A stretch of 20,139 nt of DNA from Butyrivibrio sp. UBA3740. Its GTDB lineage: Bacteria > Bacillota > Clostridia > Lachnospirales > Lachnospiraceae. A model generated the notes under the pieces. That model was given only the letters and a program-made list of their open reading frames with translations, had not been told where the DNA came from and did no database searches. This document shows positions 14,798 to 20,139 of this stretch, one piece after another. The stretch is taken from NCBI GenBank assembly GCA_002372465.1, contig DFGW01000125.1, forward strand, positions 1-20,139, written 5' to 3'. Position numbers and translations under genes: made by a program. The stretch's first letter is position 1, and each line of letters opens with the position of its first letter.

Positions 14798-14826
14798 AAT
14801 TTACCACGTCTTTTTTTCTTTGTAAA
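14798..14826 (-). promoter_or_regulatory. Predicted sigma-A promoter of the Tad operon
   Basis: On the minus strand: -35 TTTACA (14821-14826), exactly 17 bp, then -10 TAAATT (14798-14803). The start would be near 14790, giving a leader of about 30-40 nt before the peptidase. It lies downstream of fliS and its hairpin, separating pilus and flagellar transcription. The rest of the 264-bp gap between 14769 and 15032 holds the hairpin at 14914-14963 and a 13-bp direct repeat. Confidence 0.55.
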
Positions 14827-14913
14827 CCCCTTCAAAAACAGGGCCTTCGGTTCATCTTAAGAATTTGTTCGACTCTGTTCGATTGGGAAGCAATCTGCCC
14901 CAAAAGACAGAAC

Positions 14914-14963
14914 AGGAGCGGGAAAAGATTCTTTTCGTGGAAAAATAATCTTCTCCCGCTCCT
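14914..14963 (-). terminator. Long GC-rich hairpin downstream of fliS, probable terminator
   Basis: Arms AGGAGCGGGAAAAGATT (14914-14930) and AATCTTCTCCCGCTCCT (14947-14963) pair over 17 positions with one A-C mismatch, around a 16-nt loop. It starts 70 bp after the fliS stop. No clean T-run follows in either direction, so it may end transcription imperfectly or protect the 3' end of the flagellar mRNA. Confidence 0.5.
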
Positions 14964-15032
14964 CGCAAAATCGTAAATTGTTATTCAGAATTAATAGGTT
15001 TCGATGGAAAAAATTAATATCTTAAGAATTTC

Positions 15033-15509
15033 TTAAGCCATCAGTCCGCGGTTTAAGGAATATGCCCTGACATCCTCATTGAGACTGTGTTTTCCGTAGG
15101 TGAGACCTGCATAGACCGTCTGGGTATTTCCCATGATCTGTTTGCTGTTATCTGCCTTTTCAAGCTCCTGATATGCTTCATGAAGGGTCCTGAAATTCTT
15201 AAGTACTCTCCAGATCCTGTGACTGTTGAAGGTCGCTCCTGCTGCCACCAGCTCTTTCTTGGAGAATATATAGATCTGCCGAAGGTTCCTGGCAAGCTCA
15301 TATTTAAGGTTAAGGGAACGGATCAGCTCATCGATGCAGTTCTGGGCATTTAAAAGGCTCCTTGTGGCAGAATCCTTTTGTCCGATTCCGATCTCATCAA
15401 TGGCCTCTTCAAGATAATCAATTACCATCTCATAGATAATAGTGATCATCTGTGTCTTGTTGGCCTGAGATATCTTAAGGGTAAATTCCTGTTTCTTTTC
15501 CAGTGTCAT
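15033..15509 (-). CDS. fliS: Flagellin chaperone FliS-like (158 aa)
   Basis: Export chaperone that holds flagellin in the cytoplasm before secretion. The protein is all helical; QMITIIYEMVIDYLEEAID near the start, ARSLLNAQ-like SATRSLLNAQNCIDELIRSL in the middle and ARNLRQIYIFSKKEL follow the FliS pattern (pairs of helices with the NL..IY signature). It is somewhat longer than typical FliS (about 125-135 aa) because of a C-terminal tail ending SLNRGLMA. AAGAGGA precedes the ATG. It lies 49 bp downstream of flagellin on the same strand, so co-expression with its client is expected. A near-palindrome CTTAAGAATTTCTTAAG covers its stop. Confidence 0.8.
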   Translation of the reverse strand: MTLEKKQEFTLKISQANKTQMITIIYEMVIDYLEEAIDEIGIGQKDSATRSLLNAQNCIDELIRSLNLKYELARNLRQIYIFSKKELVAAGATFNSHRIWRVLKNFRTLHEAYQELEKADNSKQIMGNTQTVYAGLTYGKHSLNEDVRAYSLNRGLMA

Positions 15510-15558
15510 GGTCTGTCCTCTTTTCGTTACTGTTTATCTGCTTGGATAGGGCTTCTTA

Positions 15559-16743
15559 TTACTGAAGAAGCTGCAGTACCTGTGAGGGCCTTTCATTGGC
15601 CTGGGCCATCATTGAGATTCCTGCCTGAGAAAGTACCTGCTGTGTTGAGTAGGTGGTCATCTCCTCTGCCATATCAACGTCCATGATACGGGAGTATGCG
15701 GCTGTCATGTTCTCTACTGTAATGTCCAGGTTGCTTACTGTATGCTCAAGTCTGTTCTGATATGCACCAAGTCTTGATCTGATGCCACTTATTTCTGTAA
15801 TGGCATTTTTGATACTCTCGATTCCCTCCTTTGCCCCTACCGGATTGGAGAGGTCAAGGTTATAAAGACCAAGGGTTGTAAGGGAAACCTTCTGGATCCT
15901 GATATCAAGAGTCTGTCCCTCGTTGGCTCCAACCTGCATGGTCATTGCGCCATTTCCTGTAAGCTCCACGTTTACTGTCCCGCTGAAGGTCTCGTCGATC
16001 TGAAGCTGTATCTTTTTTCCGGTATTGTCAGTGATGGTGAGGACATCCTCCTGTACTGTGGCCTGAAGACCTTTTGTCATATAGTCCACCATACCATCAT
16101 CGGTCATTCTCTGAACCTTGATAGCTGACTCACTTCCGTTCTCGAAGAAAATACCCTTCTTGTCCTCGCCGGTGGTTCCAATAAGATGTGCAAAGCTTAC
16201 ATCTATTCCGGTGATCTGGTATGTTCCTGACTCCACAACATCTGAATAGGACACTACTTTTACATTAGGGTTTGTAACAGCTGTCTTTGGATCACTTCCC
16301 ACGGTGGCATATCCCCTAAGATCAAAGGATCCGTCCAGGATTGACTGGCCGTTGAACTGTGTTGTATTGGCCATTCTTTCAATCTCTTTTTTCAGCTGGG
16401 AAACCTCCTCCTGAACAGCTTCTCTGTCGCTGTCTGTAAGGGTATCATTGCTGGCCTTTATTGCAAGCTCGCTCATTCTCTGTAAAACCTCATGGATCTC
16501 AGACAGACTTCCGTCTGCCACCTGAACGATAGAGATTGCATCATTGGAGGTGTCATTGGCAACACCTAAACCTTCTATCTGTGAGTTCATTCTTCTGGAC
16601 ATTGCAAGGCCCGAAGGATTGTCCTTGGCATTTGCAATCTTTAGACCACTTGATAATCTCTCAAGAGATTCCGAAAGAAGAGTGTCGTTCCTCTGAAGCG
16701 CATTGTTTGCTATCATCGCGGAAACATTATAATTTACTTTCAT
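15559..16743 (-). CDS. fliC: Flagellin (394 aa)
   Basis: Filament subunit, secreted through the flagellar type III apparatus. The N-terminal D0/D1 region (about 1-140) has the standard pattern: NNALQRNDTLLSESLERLSS, KDNPSGLAMSRRM and the NTTQFNGQSILDG stretch. Residues about 140-300 are the variable surface domain. The C-terminal D1/D0 (about 300-394) has RLGAYQNRLEHTVSNL, MDVDMAEEMT and the terminal ERPSQVLQLLQ. The ATG has GAGGTAGGC just before it. The gene starts 30 bp after the large FliK-like gene, too close for an independent promoter that I can see, so it is probably carried on the same sigma-D transcript. Confidence 0.96.
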   Translation of the reverse strand: MKVNYNVSAMIANNALQRNDTLLSESLERLSSGLKIANAKDNPSGLAMSRRMNSQIEGLGVANDTSNDAISIVQVADGSLSEIHEVLQRMSELAIKASNDTLTDSDREAVQEEVSQLKKEIERMANTTQFNGQSILDGSFDLRGYATVGSDPKTAVTNPNVKVVSYSDVVESGTYQITGIDVSFAHLIGTTGEDKKGIFFENGSESAIKVQRMTDDGMVDYMTKGLQATVQEDVLTITDNTGKKIQLQIDETFSGTVNVELTGNGAMTMQVGANEGQTLDIRIQKVSLTTLGLYNLDLSNPVGAKEGIESIKNAITEISGIRSRLGAYQNRLEHTVSNLDITVENMTAAYSRIMDVDMAEEMTTYSTQQVLSQAGISMMAQANERPSQVLQLLQ

Positions 16744-16773
16744 GCCTACCTCATTTCTTTTTGCTGGTTATTA

Positions 16774-19716
16774 TTACAGGGCTTCAATAAAAGCCTTCGC
16801 CATTGTAAGTAATGTCTTTGTATCAGTCTTCTCTGGTTTTAGGCCATCCGTGGCCTCTGTATTAACCGCGCCCGAAGATAGGCTGTTTTGTGTGTGATAG
16901 AGGATCGCTATGTTTTCCCGGTCTATACCGGCGCCCTCTATTCTCTCCGCAATTTTCTCACACAGTCTGGTTCTTACATTCTCCAGATATTCAGACTCTT
17001 CCTGATTGCTTCCGTTTGTGGTGGTAAGCATCCCCCGAACCACATCCCCGTCCTTATAAAGACTTAGGGTGATGAGTCCGTACTCATCTGTCTGAACACT
17101 GGCGTCCATCCTTGAATTTGCATTCTTTTCGCTTCTCAGCGTCACATGCATTGAGAGCTTTTGCCCTTCTATTTCCACCGGCACTTCAAAGCTTCCTCTT
17201 TCTGCGCTTCTTCCCATCACTGAGATCTGCTTCTGCAAAAGAGATATTGCCCTGACGTCGATGTAATTATCATCATCAGTCATTAGCTCTTCAGATAATT
17301 TATCGGACACTTCTCCCAAAACCTTAAGATAGTTTTCCTCATAATCATCTTCGTCAAGCTTTTCGGTAAGGAGCTCTGTCTCCTTGTAATCCCTGGTCTT
17401 GTCCCAGATATTTCCTGTCCTTCGATCTCTCCTTTCAGAGATCATGGCCTCAAGGTTATTGAAGGTAACAGCCACCTCTACGCTCTTTAGCTCCTCAAGG
17501 GCAGGCTCTGATGCTTTAAGTGCGGCGATCTGCCTGATCTGCTTTATCTGCTCCTGGACATACTCCCGCTCAAGCTGAGCATCTGTTTCAGCCTTCTTAA
17601 GATTGTCTGCAAGCTCGGGAAGAAGTGTCTCTTCCGTAGGCGCAGCAGCAAGGAGCTTCTCCGGCTCTAAGTTCTCGTAAACCACCTCTGCCTTTGCCCT
17701 ATAGTACCTGAAGGAGACACTGATCTGCTCATCGATCCTAAGGCGCTCAGATTCCCTTGCTTCAACGCCGCCCACGGAGTCATCTACGGTAAAGTCCATT
17801 CCGTGCCTTGAAGCTTTCTGGTTTCTGGTTGCACCAAGAAGGTTTCCTATGGTCATTTCCTGATCGGTCTTAAGTAGTGACCCGATGGCCTGATAGTCTG
17901 TCTCCTTTAAAGTATGGAACAGCCTGTATATTCCGATAAAAGAGGTCTTTTCTTCCTGTGTTATCTCGCCCTTATGCTCAAGCTTGAAAAGAAATCTCGA
18001 ATACTTTTCCTGATCCTTGCTGCGCTGATCATCTTTATCCGAGCCGTGATCAAGGTTTTCTGAAAGCTCATCTATTGTCATTGAAAGAGGGTTCTTTCCC
18101 TGCCTGATAAGGTCAAGGACCGCCCCGGGCTTAAGTCTTCCTATTGTGGCCTGAAGCTTTGAATCCCAGGCTCTTACCTTTTCAAAGTTCTCTTCGTTTA
18201 ATTCCATCCTGTTGTAGCCAAGAATACGGATGGCGCGTCTGTTCTCTTCATTGACTTCTCTGTCAAGGTCAGCAAGGATGTCGTCAACATTCCTGAAGGC
18301 CTTTCTAATGCTGTCCCCAAGGTCTGCCCTGGGAGCAGTCATAAGCTTCTCATAGCCCTCGCCCGCCTGTCTGAAGCGCAGGGTAAGGTTCTCTGATGTC
18401 TGACTTATCTTATAAAAACTTGCGCTCTCAAAGCTTCCGGTCATCTGGCCAACGATGTCCACAGGACCGTTTGCTATAATGCTTACCCTGGACATGGTAA
18501 GTCTCATGGCATATTCAGCACCGGCTGATGGAACCTTCATTATCTCATCCACTGCCTTTCCGGCTGCTTCATCGCCCATCTGTGAAAGGACACTCTTAAG
18601 CTCTTTTATCAGATCCTCAATTGGAGCTGTGTCGATGGAAAAGCCGCTTTTTACCATCATAAGATTGGCTTTTGTGGTCATCTGAAGCCTTACTTCTTCA
18701 GTCTGAAGTCTTGCTTCTATGTTCTTATGTAAATTGGAAGTGGTATCTATTAGATTTCCGTCAACAGCTCTTTTACCATCTGCGATAGCAGCTGCCGTGG
18801 CGCTTATGAGCCTCTCCTCTCCTGCCGGGAACTCTATGTCCATAAGTCTGTTGACGTTTTCAAGCTTATCAGGTGTCAGCGGAATCCCCTGTACCACCAT
18901 CCATTTGGCGTTCTCTTTAGTCGTCTCATCCTTAGGGTCAAGGCCTGCCTCTTCTATTACCTTGTCCATCTGAGGCTCAAGCTGCTCCCAGTCATAGCTG
19001 TCAGCTTTCTGTGCATAATATCCCCCGGCTTCCTGGGCATAATACCCTCGTCCTGAAGCATTCTGACCGTTGGTGCTGTGGGCCGCAAAATACACATTTG
19101 CTATTGTTGGCTCCATGTCGTTTTGCACCATGAACTTGACAGCACTGTCATCCAGATTCTCAATATCCTTAACCTGCTCCACTGCTGCCTTAGCGGCCTT
19201 TACATTTTCAGTTGTAAGGGGAATGTCATTTTCCTTAAAGCTCTTTTGAAGGGCATTGGCAAAAGAGTCACTTCCGGTTATCCGCTTAAGCTTATCAAGG
19301 CTTAAGTCATCGTTGTAACCTGTGACTTCAACGCCTGACTTTAGAAGAACACCCTTGATCTTATCAACGATGCTCACTGTCTCTTCGGCGTTCATATTCT
19401 TGATATCAAACCCATCCTCTAGGGCCTTTGCATAGTCCTCCCCTGACATGGTGTTTGATAAAAGAGCCATGAAGTTATGCTGCAGGTCTACATCCGTGTT
19501 CTGTGCCATTGCAGCCACATCATCTTTATTCCTTGTATGATCCGCATATGCGTTGTCTGTAAATCCACTTCCGTCCAGGGACATGGCATATCCGGCTTTT
19601 TCAATCTGATCCTTTTTTGAGGGCCCTGACACTATCCTTCCTTCTGCCTCCATGCCTGAAAGAATTGAATCCTGGCTGGTCTTATGACCGGTAATCGTCT
19701 GAAAGCTAATGTTCAT
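16774..19716 (-). CDS. Large flagellar-locus protein (980 aa), FliK-like C-terminus, probably DUF6240 family
   Basis: I chose ATG 19716 (MNISFQTITG) because GAGGAG precedes it; an in-frame start 30 bp upstream lacks one. There is no signal peptide or membrane helix. Residues 1-750 are acidic and helical, with a recurring unit that ends in an L-T-x-E-N-like phrase (IPLTTENV, IPLTPDKL, MELNEENF). Residues about 760-840 are a coiled coil. The C-terminal 150 residues (QKLSMHVTLRSEKN..., then LYKDGDVVRGML and VRTRLCEKIAERIEGAG) follow the outline of the FliK/Flg_hook C-terminal domain. From memory Lachnospiraceae flagellar loci carry such a protein, called DUF6240. A hook-length or secretion-control role is an inference. 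Co-directional with flagellin and FliS. Confidence 0.7.
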   Translation of the reverse strand: MNISFQTITGHKTSQDSILSGMEAEGRIVSGPSKKDQIEKAGYAMSLDGSGFTDNAYADHTRNKDDVAAMAQNTDVDLQHNFMALLSNTMSGEDYAKALEDGFDIKNMNAEETVSIVDKIKGVLLKSGVEVTGYNDDLSLDKLKRITGSDSFANALQKSFKENDIPLTTENVKAAKAAVEQVKDIENLDDSAVKFMVQNDMEPTIANVYFAAHSTNGQNASGRGYYAQEAGGYYAQKADSYDWEQLEPQMDKVIEEAGLDPKDETTKENAKWMVVQGIPLTPDKLENVNRLMDIEFPAGEERLISATAAAIADGKRAVDGNLIDTTSNLHKNIEARLQTEEVRLQMTTKANLMMVKSGFSIDTAPIEDLIKELKSVLSQMGDEAAGKAVDEIMKVPSAGAEYAMRLTMSRVSIIANGPVDIVGQMTGSFESASFYKISQTSENLTLRFRQAGEGYEKLMTAPRADLGDSIRKAFRNVDDILADLDREVNEENRRAIRILGYNRMELNEENFEKVRAWDSKLQATIGRLKPGAVLDLIRQGKNPLSMTIDELSENLDHGSDKDDQRSKDQEKYSRFLFKLEHKGEITQEEKTSFIGIYRLFHTLKETDYQAIGSLLKTDQEMTIGNLLGATRNQKASRHGMDFTVDDSVGGVEARESERLRIDEQISVSFRYYRAKAEVVYENLEPEKLLAAAPTEETLLPELADNLKKAETDAQLEREYVQEQIKQIRQIAALKASEPALEELKSVEVAVTFNNLEAMISERRDRRTGNIWDKTRDYKETELLTEKLDEDDYEENYLKVLGEVSDKLSEELMTDDDNYIDVRAISLLQKQISVMGRSAERGSFEVPVEIEGQKLSMHVTLRSEKNANSRMDASVQTDEYGLITLSLYKDGDVVRGMLTTTNGSNQEESEYLENVRTRLCEKIAERIEGAGIDRENIAILYHTQNSLSSGAVNTEATDGLKPEKTDTKTLLTMAKAFIEAL

Positions 19717-19752
19717 GCTGCTCCTCATTATTCTGGTTTTAGGCAACTAAAA

Positions 19753-19781
19753 AAGGTGATGAACATTTCGTTCATCACCTT
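19753..19781 (-). terminator. Rho-independent terminator of glgB
   Basis: A perfect 12-bp stem (AAGGTGATGAAC with GTTCATCACCTT, 19753-19764 and 19770-19781) and a 5-nt loop are followed on the minus strand by a T-run. It lies 10 bp after the glgB stop and overlaps the predicted start point of flagellar transcription. Confidence 0.88.
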
Positions 19782-19783
19782 CT

Positions 19784-19811
19784 ATTTCGGCTTATGATTT
19801 CTTTTTCTTTA
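19784..19811 (-). promoter_or_regulatory. Predicted sigma-D (sigma-28) flagellar promoter overlapping the glgB stop
   Basis: On the minus strand: TAAA (19808-19811), a 16-bp spacer, then GCCGAAAT (19784-19791). The Bacillus sigma-D consensus is TAAA-N15-GCCGATAT, so the -10 matches seven of eight and the spacing is one longer. It is the only promoter-like site upstream of the flagellar group in the window, which supports flagellar control of the 980-aa protein, flagellin and FliS. Confidence 0.6.
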
Positions 19812-20139
19812 GACCACTCTTTGGTGTCTGGAAAACAAATACCTCAGCTCCATAAGGAGGCAGATCAAAGGTTATGCTGTAATCCTTGTAATCGCAAAGA
19901 CCTTTTTCAGCCTTGATCTTGGGCTGGATTCCACTTCCCATTCCTCCAAAGCGCTCCTCGGCACTGTCAAGGATGTGAGTATAGGTTCCTGCAAATGGTA
20001 CTCCTACCTTGAAGCCCTTTCTCTCCATTGGAGTCATGTTAAGAACAAAGAGAATATTGTCCTTGCCGTTGGCAGCTCTTCTGTAGAAGCTGTAGGTACT
20101 GCGCTCCTTGTCATCTGCATTGATCCACTCAAAGCCGCC
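19792..20139 (-). CDS. glgB: 1,4-alpha-glucan branching enzyme, C-terminal part (5' end outside window)
   Basis: The last 115 residues of a protein whose frame is open to the window edge. FEWINADD at the edge, then YSFYRRA, FVLNMTPMERKGFKVGVPF and FGGMGSG, ending PPYGAEVFVFQTP, match the C-terminal all-beta domain of GlgB, which forms alpha-1,6 branches in glycogen. The catalytic barrel is outside the window. The tail ends in a run of lysines (KKKKS), and its stop abuts the -10 of the flagellar promoter. Other GH13 enzymes are less likely because of the NMTP...R.GF.VGVP pattern. Confidence 0.88.
   Translation of the reverse strand, partial: GGFEWINADDKERSTYSFYRRAANGKDNILFVLNMTPMERKGFKVGVPFAGTYTHILDSAEERFGGMGSGIQPKIKAEKGLCDYKDYSITFDLPPYGAEVFVFQTPKSGLKKKKS

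Noticed and set aside
16832..19744. Exact 13-bp repeat TCTGGTTTTAGGC at 16832-16844 and 19732-19744
   Set aside because: A few 13-bp matches are expected by chance in 20 kb, and one copy is ordinary coding sequence.

Overview
This window looks like chromosomal DNA from a flagellated low-to-moderate-GC Firmicute, most likely a Clostridia/Lachnospiraceae relative. The basis is strong AAAGGAGG-type ribosome sites, tight gene overlaps, frequent TTG/GTG starts, a sigma-D-like flagellar promoter, a Firmicute-type flagellin, and a Tad (Flp) pilus operon of the Clostridia kind. No rRNA, tRNA or CRISPR array was seen.

Right-hand part (about 9.7-20.1 kb): host-like genes, all on the minus strand. From right to left these are the 3' end of glgB with its terminator; a flagellar group of a large FliK-like protein, flagellin and FliS; and a Tad pilus operon (prepilin peptidase, TadZ, TadA, TadB, TadC). 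The Tad operon ends in a Flp pilin gene that keeps its ribosome site, leader and processing site but loses its sequence inside the membrane helix at about 9757-9762. The expected minor pilins do not follow. I read that point as the border of inserted DNA.

Left-hand part (about 1-9.7 kb): accessory DNA. A plus-strand operon encodes three consecutive tyrosine recombinases (368, 629 and 495 aa), a small helix-turn-helix/coiled-coil protein, a ParM-type actin ATPase and a small ParR-like ribbon-helix-helix candidate. The first two recombinases and the small protein match the sizes and order I remember for TnpA, TnpB and TnpC of Tn554. The third recombinase and the ParM/ParR pair are additions. 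Genes in this operon overlap or nearly abut, so they are probably made together.

Upstream lies a divergent XRE-type regulator (cut by the window edge). Between the regulator and the operon is a 240-bp AT-rich control region with about eleven copies of a GTTYTAT motif. A copy sits between the -35 and -10 of each divergent promoter, which suggests one shared repressor; the arrangement also resembles the iterons around a plasmid par promoter.

Between the operon and the pilin junction are minus-strand cargo genes: a two-gene unit (a DUF1835/DUF3658-like protein overlapping a HEPN-like protein) with its own extended -10 promoter, and two small orphan genes.

The working model is a Tn554-like element that carries its own segregation machinery and sits in, and probably inactivates, a Tad pilin gene. 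Gene families are assigned from motifs and memory only; no searches were run.
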